Origin: Prolixibacteraceae bacterium | GTDB lineage: Bacteria; Bacteroidota; Bacteroidia; Bacteroidales; Prolixibacteraceae | Direction: 5' to 3' | DNA: 64,000 bases | Assembly: GCA_009773765.1 (NCBI GenBank) | Contig: WTWZ01000002.1 | Location: forward strand, 124,001 to 188,000 | In this document: piece by piece, positions 1 through 9,337 of the stretch | How the letters are laid out: every line of letters begins with the position of its first letter | How positions within the stretch are numbered: the first letter of the stretch is position 1 | The notes under the pieces: generated by a model | The model's input: the letters and a program-made list of their open reading frames with translations, nothing else | Database searches by the model: none | Told to the model about the DNA's origin: nothing | Position numbers and translations under genes: made by a program

Positions 1-600
1 ACAATTTACAAAGGTTTGCCGGCAATTCATTATTACATGGTTGCCCGAACCACCGGAATCACAGACAAATTGTTTGGGGTAAACGATGTTTACGAAACTA
101 TTGTTGACGCCAAAACATTACTGCCGTTAAAATCAATCAGAAATATTAAGGAAAGGAAATACCGCTGGTACAACGAAACTTATTTTTACCACGACATCGA
201 CTCGTTAAACAGCAATAAAACCGGATGGATAGCAATACCTGATAACCTTGTCGATATCGTTTCGGTATTTTTCTATTTCATTAATAATCATCTTTTTAAT
301 AAAATTGAAACCGGGTCAATTGTTACATTGCCTACTTATCACGGTGACAAAATATCAGACGTTTCGATAAAGTACATTGGCGAAAGCAAGGTAAGGACCG
401 TTTTGGGCGAAATTAAAACTTATGTGCTTGTTCCATCGGTTGACAAGGGAAAACTGCTGAACCGCTCCGACGGGGTCATGTTTTTTATTTCAAAAGAAAA
501 AAAAATACCGGTCCTGCTCGAATTCGACATGAAACTGGGGCAGTTAAAAGCAGTACTCCGGAGTTACAAAATTGATAACGTTGAGCAGATTACTAAGTAA
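1..600 (+). CDS. DUF3108-like protein, 5' end outside window
   Basis: The frame is open from base 1 (in-frame codons for T-I-Y-K-G precede the first possible TTG at 16), so the gene starts upstream of the window and only its last 199 codons are visible. The product is rich in beta-strand-like alternating residues, with phrases such as VYETIVDAKTLLP and SDGVMFFISKEKKIPVLLEF. This pattern fits DUF3108, a Bacteroidota family of exported proteins of unknown function. Signal peptide, if any, lies outside the window. It is followed by efp on the same strand after a 96-nt gap with its own promoter-like motif, so it is probably not cotranscribed with efp. Confidence 0.6.
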   Translation, partial: TIYKGLPAIHYYMVARTTGITDKLFGVNDVYETIVDAKTLLPLKSIRNIKERKYRWYNETYFYHDIDSLNSNKTGWIAIPDNLVDIVSVFFYFINNHLFNKIETGSIVTLPTYHGDKISDVSIKYIGESKVRTVLGEIKTYVLVPSVDKGKLLNRSDGVMFFISKEKKIPVLLEFDMKLGQLKAVLRSYKIDNVEQITK

Positions 601-659
601 CGGGAGTGATTTTTAAGGTAAAAAATGATTAGTGAATGTTGATTTGTAACCGTTTTATT

Positions 660-667
660 TATTTTTG
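660..667 (+). promoter_or_regulatory. Candidate -7 element for efp
   Basis: TATTTTTG matches the Bacteroidota sigma-ABfr -7 consensus TAnnTTTG and lies 30 nt before the efp ATG. A TTTG at 643-646 could be the -33 box, but the 13-nt gap is shorter than the usual 19-20. Seen by eye only. Confidence 0.45.
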
Positions 668-696
668 CGCCGTAAATAACAAGAAAAGATAAATTC

Positions 697-1266
697 ATGG
701 CTTCAACATCAGATTTCAGAAACGGATTGTGTTTCATGTTTAAAGGTGACATCCACACAATCGTTAGCTTCCTGCATGTAAAACCCGGTAAAGGCCCGGC
801 TTTTGTTCGTACTAAACTCAGGAATATCAAAACAGGCAGAATAATAGAAAACACTTTTAACTCGGGCGTAAAGGTTGAAGATGTTCGTGTAGAGCGTCGG
901 CAGTACCAGTATCTTTATAAGGACGAAGCCGGTTTAAATGTGATGAATACCCAGTCTTTCGAGCAGATTTCAATCCCGGAAAGCATGATTGAAAATGCCG
1001 ACCTGATGAAAGAGGGGCAAATCATCGAAATTCAGTTTCACGCCGATGAAGAAATGCCGTTAACTGCTGAAATGCCCCCGGTTGTTGAACTCCAGGTAAC
1101 ATCAACAATAGCCGGCGAAAAAGGGAATACAGCCAGTTCGAATGCATTAAAACCGGCAACAGTTGAAACCGGGGCAGAACTTATGGTTCCGATGTTTATC
1201 AATGAAGGCGACATTATCAAAGTAAGTACGGTTGACAGGAGTTACAACGAGCGGGTTAGGCAATAG
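697..1266 (+). CDS. efp: Elongation factor P
   Basis: At 189 aa this has the full length of EF-P, which binds between the ribosomal P and E sites and relieves stalling at polyproline. The N-terminal KOW-like domain (about 1-65) carries the tip loop HVKPGKGPAFVR, with Lys32 at the position modified in many bacteria. The OB domains follow, ending with the conserved GDIIKVSTVDRSYNERV segment. The ATG at 697 gives the standard N-terminus. Gene order alone does not show which Lys modification, if any, is used; no epmA/epmB-type gene is in the window. A rho-independent terminator follows directly. Confidence 0.97.
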   Translation: MASTSDFRNGLCFMFKGDIHTIVSFLHVKPGKGPAFVRTKLRNIKTGRIIENTFNSGVKVEDVRVERRQYQYLYKDEAGLNVMNTQSFEQISIPESMIENADLMKEGQIIEIQFHADEEMPLTAEMPPVVELQVTSTIAGEKGNTASSNALKPATVETGAELMVPMFINEGDIIKVSTVDRSYNERVRQ

Positions 1267-1283
1267 AAATTTATTACCGAATA

Positions 1284-2756
1284 TCAATCCGGGCTGGTTT
1301 CAGTCCGGATTTTTTGTGCCTTGATTTGGTTTCTCGAATAAATATCAATGGCCACAATCATTGCTGTAAAACCCCAAAACGGAACTGAAAGTTTATCAGT
1401 ATCCAGAAAATTATTCAGGAATCCATGCACATAATAGGTAACTAACCCAATAAAAGCAGCCAGAACAATGGATTTTAATCGTTTGTCGGATAACCGCATG
1501 TATGTTTGAACGGCTGTGTAAATTACTACCCCGATAATCAGCAGAAAAGTAAGCATTCCCAAAACTCCCGATTCTGCCAAGGGCCCGAGATATTCGCTGT
1601 GGGCATTTCCGCCATCGGCCGAGTTGGTGCTGATTATGGTGCGGTTTGAGTTTAACTGATACCGGGCATACTGAAACATGTAAGTTCCGGGCCCGTAACC
1701 AAAAAACGGTTTTTCCTGAAACATCTCATAAGCACAATCCCACCGGTTAAGACGTTCCAGGTTCGAAGCATCGCTGGTAATATTTGTCATCGAGGAAAGA
1801 TGTGTTTTTAAATTTGCCGACGATTGTTTTGAATTATTTTCGAGGCTCATAAATATCTGATCCTGGAACACTATAAACAAAACCAGTAAAGAAATAAATG
1901 TGATAAACAGCGGTTTAAACCTGATTTTCAGTTTGACAATAACGTAAACCCCAATGGCTACAATCATGCTTAACCAGGCGGCACGGGTGTACGAAAGCAC
2001 AAAAGCAACCAACAGAATCAGCAAAAAAGCCATTGAAACTATTTTCATTTTACGCGATACAAATCCGCCAAAAGAAAACATGGCCAGAAACGGAATATAC
2101 ATTGCCAGTGCCGCTCCATACGAAGTGTGGTCTTTGTAAAACGGATTACACACAAAATTGGCTACCTGCTTGTTCCATAATCCGTAGCCCAAATGCCGGT
2201 TAAGGGTATAAAAAACCACTATTCCCAGCGAAACCACATAAAGCCAAACATATTTTTCGATGTTTTTACCTTCCGAAAACAATTTTGCAGTTAAAAAATA
2301 CAGGCCTGCCACAAACCAGATTCTCGCCAGTAAAAACTTAAATGAAACGATGGGCATTGTACTTGTGAGTGCGGTTAAAAATATCCAGAGTAAATTAATA
2401 TAAATGGCCAGCGAAACCGGATGCATAAGGATTTGTTTATCAAAGCCCCTGTCATTAATCAGTTTAAGCAGGAGCACAATCAGCAGGCCCACCAGGAGCG
2501 GTTCGGTGGGCAAAAACATATCGAACCCAAAACCCGGCATAAATTCCGACAAGGTCAGCGAAAGGGGGGCAAACAGCGCGATCAGGTAAATAATTATATC
2601 GAAAGAATAAATAACTACAAGAAACAAGGCAAGGATTATGGGAAGTGCATTTACTGCCATCATATCCTTTTTCACCATAAAAAACAGGTTCAATAAAACA
2701 AAACTTATTGAAATGAGATAAAAGAGGTAAAACTTTATGGTTACTTTCTGAAACAC
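1284..2756 (-). CDS. O-antigen ligase/polymerase-like membrane protein
   Basis: This 490-aa protein has about ten to twelve hydrophobic segments and a large soluble loop near residues 290-390. The loop contains the Wzy_C/O-antigen ligase signature: FFGYGPGTYMFQYARY, then AHSEYLGPLAESGVLG. Family members polymerise O-antigen repeats or transfer glycan to lipid A-core or protein at the outer face of the inner membrane; sequence alone does not separate polymerase from ligase. It lies 9 nt downstream of a Wzz-like gene on the same strand, which supports a role in surface polysaccharide assembly. No glycosyltransferase genes adjoin, so this is not a full O-antigen cluster. Confidence 0.82.
   Translation of the reverse strand: MFQKVTIKFYLFYLISISFVLLNLFFMVKKDMMAVNALPIILALFLVVIYSFDIIIYLIALFAPLSLTLSEFMPGFGFDMFLPTEPLLVGLLIVLLLKLINDRGFDKQILMHPVSLAIYINLLWIFLTALTSTMPIVSFKFLLARIWFVAGLYFLTAKLFSEGKNIEKYVWLYVVSLGIVVFYTLNRHLGYGLWNKQVANFVCNPFYKDHTSYGAALAMYIPFLAMFSFGGFVSRKMKIVSMAFLLILLVAFVLSYTRAAWLSMIVAIGVYVIVKLKIRFKPLFITFISLLVLFIVFQDQIFMSLENNSKQSSANLKTHLSSMTNITSDASNLERLNRWDCAYEMFQEKPFFGYGPGTYMFQYARYQLNSNRTIISTNSADGGNAHSEYLGPLAESGVLGMLTFLLIIGVVIYTAVQTYMRLSDKRLKSIVLAAFIGLVTYYVHGFLNNFLDTDKLSVPFWGFTAMIVAIDIYSRNQIKAQKIRTETSPD
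1287..1316 (+). terminator. Rho-independent terminator of efp
   Basis: ATCCGGGCTG and CAGTCCGGAT form a 10-bp stem with one wobble pair and a GTTT loop, followed by six T. It lies inside the 3' end of the convergent polysaccharide gene (stop at 1284-1286), so its stem also codes for that protein's last residues. Confidence 0.75.
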
Positions 2757-2765
2757 CGGATTTGG

Positions 2766-3722
2766 TTAATCTTCTTTTCGGTAATCGAGAATAAGAAATA
2801 CCAGCAATGCCATGAATACTGCAGAAAACGCTGAAAACGCAACAATTAACCAGCGTACGGGATACGATTTTTTATCGGCTGGAAAAGGATGTTCAACCAC
2901 ATGGCTGTAAGTAATACTTTTTTCGTATTCGCTAAGGTTTAATTCGTAAACCGCTTTGATTTTAATAATTTCATCAAGAACGCCATTATAAGCAACTTCC
3001 AGTTTTTGAGCTTCTGCGCCTTTCTCTAATATGTTCTGATACAAAGATTTAACTTTGTCAATATCTGCCTGGCTGGCGCTTTGCCTGCCTTCTATCAATG
3101 CTTTAATGTAACCTCTCATAATTTCGGGTGACTGCACATACACCCCTACTACTCCTGCTTTCTGGCGAAGTTGATTTATAAGGTTAATCAAAGAGTCGGT
3201 TTCAGCATATTTTTTCTCAAGTTGTTTTTTTGAAATCTGCACCAATTCCCAGTTTTTTGCCCTGTACATATCGCCCACTGTCTGATTGTAAAAATGGATT
3301 ATTGAATCGCATATATCGCTTGCTATTTGCGGGTCATAAGCCATAACATTAATTTCAACAGTTTCGTTCTGGGTTTTTGAAGTTTTAACATTTGTATTAT
3401 AAATGTCAAATGTATAAGTCAAATATTGCGGATCGTCCTTGCTAACACTAAATATATCTTTTGATTCAAAAGCATCAAATATTTTAAATTTCAACGTGTT
3501 TGAATTGATAATCTCCAGCATCTGCTCAGTTTTCGACTCTTCGCTCATTTCACCTAAGTTTGTAGGGTAAATACGGGCTGAGGATTTAAATTTGGGTTTT
3601 ATAAATGTTGGCCCCGAAAAAACTGCCCCAAGTAAAATGGCAATAACGCCAACTATCACGAAATGAAATTTGCGTTTCCAAATTATATTCAGGATTCGCT
3701 GATTGTCAAAAAAATTATCCAT
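2766..3722 (-). CDS. Wzz/GumC-like chain-length determinant protein
   Basis: This 318-aa protein has the polysaccharide co-polymerase layout: a TM segment near residues 18-36, a long periplasmic region with a coiled-coil-rich stretch (about 155-275), the proline-rich segment HPFPADKKSYPVRW, and a second TM near 290-312. The protein ends shortly after the second TM (DYRKED), so it lacks a cytoplasmic BY-kinase domain. Wzz proteins set glycan chain length together with a Wzy polymerase, which fits the gene 9 nt downstream. Probably a two-gene operon. Confidence 0.82.
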   Translation of the reverse strand: MDNFFDNQRILNIIWKRKFHFVIVGVIAILLGAVFSGPTFIKPKFKSSARIYPTNLGEMSEESKTEQMLEIINSNTLKFKIFDAFESKDIFSVSKDDPQYLTYTFDIYNTNVKTSKTQNETVEINVMAYDPQIASDICDSIIHFYNQTVGDMYRAKNWELVQISKKQLEKKYAETDSLINLINQLRQKAGVVGVYVQSPEIMRGYIKALIEGRQSASQADIDKVKSLYQNILEKGAEAQKLEVAYNGVLDEIIKIKAVYELNLSEYEKSITYSHVVEHPFPADKKSYPVRWLIVAFSAFSAVFMALLVFLILDYRKED

Positions 3723-3814
3723 ATAAATTAATTGGTTTGGTTTAAACCCAGTATTTTTAAACGAACGTTTTAAACCCGGTTTTAGTATAATCTTTAAAAT
3801 TGATTTTAATCAAA

Positions 3815-5110
3815 TTACCCGGCAATGATGAGCGAGTAATTCTTCTTCCCTTTTTGTGCCAGGATATATTTCCCGCTGATTAAAAATGAGTTGTCGATCA
3901 TTAAATCAGCATCCGAAATTTTCTCTTTGTTAAGGCTTAGCCCATTCCCCTGAATAGTCCTGCGCAATTCGCCTTTCGATTCAAAAGCACCGGTTTTACC
4001 GGCCAACAATTCAACTACATTGATTCCGTTTTCAATATCGTTTTTCTGAACTATATATTGAGGAACTCCTTCAAAAATGGCAAGAAAAGTTTTTTCGTCG
4101 AGGTTTTTTAATTCGTCGGCAGTACCTTTTCCAAACAGAATTTCGGAGGCTGAAACAGCCATCACGAAATCTTTCCGGGAATGAACCATTACCGTAACTT
4201 CTTCGGCCAGTTTTTTCTGAAGAGTCCGTAAATGAGGAGCTTCACGGTGCAACTCAATTAGTGCCTCTATCTCTTCCTGCGATAGCAGCGTAAATATTTT
4301 AATGTAACGCGCTGCATCATCATCGGATGTGTTGAGCCAGAACTGGTAAAATTTATAGGGAGAAGTGCGTTCCGGATCGAGCCATACATTTCCTTCCTCG
4401 GTTTTCCCGAATTTGGTTCCATCGGCTTTTTTAATCAACGGGCAGGTTAACGCGAAAGCTTCACCGCCTGTTTTTCTCCGGATTAGTTCGGTACCGGTGG
4501 TAATGTTCCCCCATTGGTCGGAACCGCCCATTTGCAGTTTGCAGTTTTTTGTTTCGTATAAATGCAGGAAATCTGTTCCCTGCACCAACTGGTAAGTAAA
4601 TTCGGTAAACGACATTCCGGCAGCCCCGCTTTCGGGGTCGAGCCTTTTTTTCACCGAATCTTTGGCCATCATGTAATTTACGGTAATGTGTTTCCCAATA
4701 TCACGGATAAATTCAAGAAATCCGAATTTTATCATCCAGTCGTAGTTGTTTACCATTTCGGCGGCATTGGGGGCTTCCGGCCCAAAATCGAGAAATTTGG
4801 CCAACTGTTTTTTCAGGCACTCCTGGTTGTGGCGCAAAGTGGCTTCGTCGAGCAAGTTGCGTTCCTGCGATTTGCCAGACGGGTCGCCAATCATTCCGGT
4901 GGCGCCGCCAACAAGTGCAATGGGTTTGTTCCCCGAAACCTGGAAATGTTTTAAAAGCATTACCCCAACCAAATGCCCGATATGCAAGGAATCGGCTGTC
5001 GGGTCGATTCCCAAATACGCAGTTGTATGTTCTTTTTTCAGTTGTTCTTCCAATCCGGGCATCAAATCGTGAATCATGCCCCGCCAGTTCAGTTCTTCAA
5101 TAAAATTCAT
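3815..5110 (-). CDS. tyrS: Tyrosyl-tRNA synthetase
   Basis: Class I synthetase charging tRNA-Tyr. The catalytic domain contains [16 protein letters not shown] (HIGH motif) and the KMSKS-equivalent [17 protein letters not shown] is the Tyr-binding signature. The C-terminus (about 360-431) is an S4-like RNA-binding domain. The start at 5110 ([12 protein letters not shown]) matches known TyrRS N-termini better than an upstream in-frame ATG at 5137, which would add nine unconserved residues. Length is 431 aa, usual for bacterial TyrS. It follows cvpA by about 100 nt on the same strand. Confidence 0.97.
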   Translation of the reverse strand: MNFIEELNWRGMIHDLMPGLEEQLKKEHTTAYLGIDPTADSLHIGHLVGVMLLKHFQVSGNKPIALVGGATGMIGDPSGKSQERNLLDEATLRHNQECLKKQLAKFLDFGPEAPNAAEMVNNYDWMIKFGFLEFIRDIGKHITVNYMMAKDSVKKRLDPESGAAGMSFTEFTYQLVQGTDFLHLYETKNCKLQMGGSDQWGNITTGTELIRRKTGGEAFALTCPLIKKADGTKFGKTEEGNVWLDPERTSPYKFYQFWLNTSDDDAARYIKIFTLLSQEEIEALIELHREAPHLRTLQKKLAEEVTVMVHSRKDFVMAVSASEILFGKGTADELKNLDEKTFLAIFEGVPQYIVQKNDIENGINVVELLAGKTGAFESKGELRRTIQGNGLSLNKEKISDADLMIDNSFLISGKYILAQKGKKNYSLIIAG

Positions 5111-5214
5111 GAAAACCCTTTTAAAAAATTTGCGCAAAGATATAAAATGATAAAAGTTATTCGGTTTTCAGAAAATAAAAAAAAGGATAGGTTCCTGCCG
5201 CTTTGCAATATTAC

Positions 5215-5742
5215 TTATGCGGTTAAAATATCTTTCAATTTGCCGGGTTTCTGGTTTTCGTTCCAAATGTCGATGAAAGGGAAGATGGAGGGTGCAATGT
5301 TTCTGATGGGTTCATACATTCTTGAATTTTCTTTTGCATTTTTTGGAATTATTTCGATGTCGTTATCAATTTTGTCGAAAACCATAAGCACTATACTTAA
5401 AAACAATACCGAACGTATAACACCAAAAACCAGTCCGCCCAGTTTATTGGTGATTCCCAGTAATCCCGAATCGACCAAATTGCTAACCACGTTCCCAACA
5501 ATATGCACAAGTATTACGATAACAATAAAAGTAACGATGAATGAAATGATGTTCAGATAATCGGATTGAAGTTTAAAATACCTGATTAACAGGTCAGTGG
5601 TTATGTCGGATGAATGGATTGCCCCCCAAATGCCCAGTATTAAGGCTGCGAGCGAAACCACCTCGGCAATCAGTCCATTTTTAAATCCCCCGATTGCAGA
5701 CAAAATCAGAATTATGACCAGTATGATATCTATGTAATTCAT
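5215..5742 (-). CDS. CvpA family membrane protein
   Basis: A 175-aa protein with four predicted membrane segments and the CvpA N-terminal pattern MNYIDIILVIILILSAIGGF followed by KNGLIAE. The family is linked to colicin V production and envelope-stress resistance in enterobacteria, but the molecular activity is not settled. The start codon overlaps the stop of the upstream dipeptidase gene (ATGA, 4 nt), so cvpA is translationally coupled to a gene that is now frameshifted, which may lower its expression. Confidence 0.85.
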   Translation of the reverse strand: MNYIDIILVIILILSAIGGFKNGLIAEVVSLAALILGIWGAIHSSDITTDLLIRYFKLQSDYLNIISFIVTFIVIVILVHIVGNVVSNLVDSGLLGITNKLGGLVFGVIRSVLFLSIVLMVFDKIDNDIEIIPKNAKENSRMYEPIRNIAPSIFPFIDIWNENQKPGKLKDILTA

Positions 5743-6828
5743 GGTAAGTTTTGTTCTTGTTGATTGACAAGCATTTCAACTTGTTTAAATACCCTAAAGA
5801 AATTTCCGCCCCAAACTTTACGGATTTCATTTACTGTGTATCCCCGTTTGAGCATTTCTGCTGTAATATTGGGGAACTCGCTCACATCGGCACAACCGTC
5901 AACTCCGCCGCCGCCATCGAAATCGCTGCCTATGCCAACATAATCAATGCCAACCAGGTTTTTCACGTAATCAATGTGGTCTTTGATATAAACATCGAGT
6001 AAGCAAATCTGAATAACCCCGCCATTTTTAGCCAGGGTTTTTATCATATCATCAGTCATGTTCCGGTTGTGATGTGCAATGGACCGCACGCTGGAATGAG
6101 ATGCAGTTAACGGCGCTGTGCTTAATTAACGGCGCTTTGCTTAGTTGAATTACATCATAAAAGGCTTTATCCGAAATATGTGATACATCAATCATCATCC
6201 CAAGGTTATTCATTTCTTTCACCACTTCTTTGCCAAAACCGCTTAACCCGTTGTGTTCATGGCCTTTTCTGTCGGTTGAGGAATCGCAAATGTCGTTATT
6301 TGATGAATGGCACAAAGTAATATAACGCACCCCGCGATCGTAAAATTCCCTTACACGTTTAAGATCGGTTCCTATCGGGAAACCATTTTCCATCCCGATG
6401 TAGATGGCGCGTTTCCCTTGTTTTTCCAACCTCAATGCATCTTTTGATCTGAAGGCTATTTCAGCCAAATCATTGTATTTCCGGCAGGCTTCGTATGTGG
6501 CGTCAATCATTTGGTTGGCCATTTTGTAAGCGTTTTCAATGTTTTCGGGAGTACGTTCGCGCTGACCGGTAAATGCGGCAAAAAATATAGCGTCCAGGCC
6601 GCCCTCTTTCATCCTCGGGAAATCGACCCGGCTTTGCGGCGGGCTATTCCGTTTTCCAATATCAAAATTGTCGTCGAGCATGGCCATAGGCGTGTCGCAA
6701 TGGGTATCGACAGTTAATATTTTGTTGTGGATTTTTCTCACCTTTTTTTCAGTAACCCCTGCATTAACACGAGTTGAAAAAGTTACAGCAACAATTGCCA
6801 AAAGCATCATCTTTAATATAAACATCAT
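5739..6828 (-). pseudogene. M19 membrane dipeptidase, frameshifted
   Basis: Two overlapping frames together give one renal-dipeptidase-like protein. The upstream part (6828 to about 6125) has a signal peptide and DTHCDTP (metal-binding HxD), ENGFPIG and MMIDVSHISD. The downstream part (about 6105 to 5739) resumes with SIAHHNRNMTDDM and GIGSDFDGG. Between them a 19-bp sequence is tandemly duplicated (6106-6143). Removing one copy restores a continuous reading with LSKAPLTASHSSVRSIAHH, the family's zinc-ligand region. The intact enzyme would hydrolyse dipeptides in the periplasm. The gene overlaps the preceding ORF and cvpA by 4 nt each. Real mutation is likely, but an assembly error is possible. 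Confidence 0.85.
6106..6143. repeat. 19-bp tandem duplication in the dipeptidase gene
   Basis: GTTAACGGCGCTGTGCTTA (6106-6124) is followed directly by ATTAACGGCGCTTTGCTTA (6125-6143), with two mismatches. Since 19 is not a multiple of three, the duplication shifts the frame of the dipeptidase. Confidence 0.95.
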
Positions 6829-7745
6829 TTTATTAATTTATTGTGCCCAAACTTGTATGCCATCGAAAACCGGAATGTTTGATAAAGATAATCGTGCAGC
6901 CCGGTTTGGTATTCCAGAATCCAGTCGGTACGTTCTCCGGCAGTTTTAATATTTGTACGGTAAACCAGCGGATCATTACTTCCCCTGACACCAATATACC
7001 GATAAGCGTCGTAACCGCTGTAGCCGCCAATTTCGTTTTTCCACGACCAGTTTTTATGTTTCAGGTCAATCCCGAATTCATACAGTGCGCCTTCATCCTG
7101 CGCCAGTTCAACTTTGTTGGTTTGCCAAACATAAAAGCCACCCATTGCTGCCACACGGATTTCATCAATGAACCCATTTTTTGGGAACAATGATTTACCA
7201 AAAGCGATATAATAATAGTTGGCCGGCGCATCGGTGTAACGCCCCTGGATTGCCCCGCCTGTCGTGGTTTTGCTTGAATAATTGATCGTTATGTCGGGCA
7301 ATATTTTTTTATCCTTTAAAACCTGAATAGTTGTACTTATCCATAAATCGCCCACTTGGGTAACCCATCCGGTGTCGTCGTAATAAATCTGGCGTTCGTC
7401 GCGCACCTGGTTGCCGGTTTGAAAAGTTTCGTTGGGAAACCCCCAAACATGCACTGCTACCCGCTGTGGAACAACAGACCAGTATAAGCTGAAATAAGAA
7501 TTGATTGCCTTGTCGCCTTCCATAAAATGGGCATGTACACCCGTTTCAATATTTGAAAGCGAATAGAGTTTTGCATAATCCATAATTGGCACCGGAAGTG
7601 AATTTGGCCCCAGTTTGGCCGGGGCAATTTGCAGCCATTTGTTAGTGTGTTCGCTGCCAAAGTCAATCCAGCCGCCTGTTGGGCGCGATTGGCCGAAAGC
7701 CAGAAAATGCATTAAAACAAAAAGCGGTATAACAGTAGACCTCAT
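6825..7745 (-). CDS. Exported beta-strand-rich protein, function unknown
   Basis: A 306-aa protein with a clear signal peptide (MRSTVIPLFVLMHFLAFGQS). The rest is rich in aromatic residues and short strand-like segments, for example GGWIDFGSEHTNKW, NYYYIAFGKSLFP and WILEYQTGLHDYLYQTF. I do not recognise a catalytic motif. It resembles DUF3472-like or carbohydrate-binding exported proteins of Bacteroidota, but this is only an impression. Its stop overlaps the dipeptidase start by 4 nt, so the two were probably coexpressed. Confidence 0.6.
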   Translation of the reverse strand: MRSTVIPLFVLMHFLAFGQSRPTGGWIDFGSEHTNKWLQIAPAKLGPNSLPVPIMDYAKLYSLSNIETGVHAHFMEGDKAINSYFSLYWSVVPQRVAVHVWGFPNETFQTGNQVRDERQIYYDDTGWVTQVGDLWISTTIQVLKDKKILPDITINYSSKTTTGGAIQGRYTDAPANYYYIAFGKSLFPKNGFIDEIRVAAMGGFYVWQTNKVELAQDEGALYEFGIDLKHKNWSWKNEIGGYSGYDAYRYIGVRGSNDPLVYRTNIKTAGERTDWILEYQTGLHDYLYQTFRFSMAYKFGHNKLIK

Positions 7746-7885
7746 CAGAAAAATTTAAAGGTTCAATAATACAAAAATGTTAAAAAATAAGGTGTTTTTC
7801 GGATGTTCAAATACAATAAAAATGTTTAGGTTGGTTATGCGAATAGCTTTATTTTAGCGGCCGCTTAAAAAGTTGAAACTTTTAT

Positions 7886-8968
7886 ATGAGATTCAGAAGG
7901 TTCAGATTACAGAAATGGATGATTTTTCCGGTTTTAGCCCTGGTTACATTTGGGCTGACTAAACTTGCATACCGTTTTCCGGCGGTAACCGAAAAATGGT
8001 ATTCGCAAAAAATCTATCCGTTTGTTGCCAGGGTAATTTCGCCCTTTAGCAGCAGCATCCCGGTATCGCTTGACGATTTGTTTTATATTTTATTGATAAT
8101 CACATTTTTTGCTTTAATTATTCTGCTGATATTCAGAATGATTTCTTTAAAACGTGCAGGTAAAATTGCGTTGAATATGCTGGCTGCAACTTACGTTCTT
8201 TTTTATTTTTTATGGGGGTTCAACTATTTCCGGCAGGATTTGTACCTGCGGTTAACCCTGGCCAAACATGAACCTGACAACAAAACTTTAATGAAACAAC
8301 TGAAAAAGATTGTTGAGGATACCAACAAATCATGGTGTACATTCGAAGAATGGGATAAAAATGGTGTGAACTTGAGTATAGAAAAATCTTATGAAAAACT
8401 TGCGCCAGCTTTAAAGATCAGTTATCCGGCCGGGAAACGAAAGGCTAAATCAATTACCCTAAGCCGGTTTTTTGCACGAGCCGGAATCTCGGGTTATTAT
8501 GGGCCTTTTTTTAACGAAATTCATGTAAACAGTTATATTTTGCCGGTTGAATACCCGTTTATTTTAGCACACGAGAAAGCACACCAGTTTGGGGTTACCA
8601 ACGAGGCCGAGGCCAACTTTTATGCCTGGCTGGTTTGCACACAAAGTAAATCGAAGCATTTGCAATATTCAGCCAATCTGCATGTCCTTCAGTATTTTCT
8701 TTACCGTGGTTATATGTTGGACGAGTATGAAGAAATATTAAAAAAACTGGACAAACGGGTGAAAAAGGATTTGCAGTTAATCCGTGAAAACTGGATGAAC
8801 CTGCGTAACGAAAAAATTGATGAGGCCGCCTCGAAAATGAATGATTTTTACCTGAAAACCAATAAAATAAAAGACGGAGTAATTGAATACAGCGGTGTGG
8901 TGAAATTTGTGATGGATTATTCTAACGATGCTGCTTTTCAGAAAAAGTACAATTTGACACGCAAATAA
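7886..8968 (+). CDS. DUF3810 family membrane protein with HExxH motif
   Basis: A 360-aa protein with three N-terminal hydrophobic segments (about 10-30, 62-85, 93-115) and a soluble C-terminal domain. His229-Glu230-Lys-Ala-His233 followed by NEAEANFYAWLVC is a HExxH...E arrangement typical of zinc metallopeptidases. DUF3810 proteins are widespread in Bacteroidota and Firmicutes; no substrate is known. Transcribed divergently from the preceding operon. It marks the left chromosomal boundary of the accessory region that starts at 9050. Confidence 0.8.
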   Translation: MRFRRFRLQKWMIFPVLALVTFGLTKLAYRFPAVTEKWYSQKIYPFVARVISPFSSSIPVSLDDLFYILLIITFFALIILLIFRMISLKRAGKIALNMLAATYVLFYFLWGFNYFRQDLYLRLTLAKHEPDNKTLMKQLKKIVEDTNKSWCTFEEWDKNGVNLSIEKSYEKLAPALKISYPAGKRKAKSITLSRFFARAGISGYYGPFFNEIHVNSYILPVEYPFILAHEKAHQFGVTNEAEANFYAWLVCTQSKSKHLQYSANLHVLQYFLYRGYMLDEYEEILKKLDKRVKKDLQLIRENWMNLRNEKIDEAASKMNDFYLKTNKIKDGVIEYSGVVKFVMDYSNDAAFQKKYNLTRK

Positions 8969-9006
8969 ATGCTTGTATTATATGCACATTTTTATTGGTA
9001 AATACA

Positions 9007-9032
9007 TATATTTGACATAGTTTGACAAGTCA
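9007..9032 (+). promoter_or_regulatory. Promoter and possible operator of the defence operon
   Basis: TATATTTG (9007-9014) fits the Bacteroidota -7 consensus. It runs into two direct TTTGACA repeats (9011-9017 and 9021-9027, 10 bp apart), and TGAC-AA-GTCA (9023-9032) is a short dyad. Repeats of this kind at a promoter followed by an XRE gene suggest an autoregulatory controller site. Inference from position only. Confidence 0.4.
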
Positions 9033-9049
9033 TTTAAAGTACAATAGAA

Positions 9050-9337
9050 TTGAACCATTTAGGACAAAAAATCAGAGAATTACGTGAAAAACAGAACCTC
9101 CTTTTACGACAAGTAGCAGCCCAGATTGAGGTTGACACTGCCTTAATAAGTAAAATTGAACGGGGAGAAAGAAAAGCTTCCAGACAGCAAGTGATAGAAA
9201 TTGCAAAATACCTGAAAACAAATGAAGAAGAATTGTTAACGCTTTGGTTGGCTGACAAAATTGAAGCAACTTTTGTTGAAGAACCAAAAATCGCTTATCA
9301 GGCAATGAAAATTGCCAATAAAAAACTGGAAAAATGA
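9050..9337 (+). CDS. XRE-family HTH regulator of the defence operon
   Basis: A 95-aa protein with a helix-turn-helix at about residues 7-60 (LGQKIRELREKQNLLLRQVA, then TALISKIERGERKAS). This is the size and form of restriction-modification controller proteins. The start is TTG at 9050; there is no in-frame ATG that keeps the first helix. Its stop overlaps the helicase start by 4 nt (ATGA), so the two are cotranslated. Role inferred: timing or repression of the downstream nuclease/methyltransferase pair, possibly through the repeats at 9011-9032. Confidence 0.85.
   Translation: MNHLGQKIRELREKQNLLLRQVAAQIEVDTALISKIERGERKASRQQVIEIAKYLKTNEEELLTLWLADKIEATFVEEPKIAYQAMKIANKKLEK

Noticed and set aside
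4562-4954. 130-aa plus-strand frame across tyrS
   Set aside because: Lies wholly opposite a well-conserved synthetase gene; a shadow frame.
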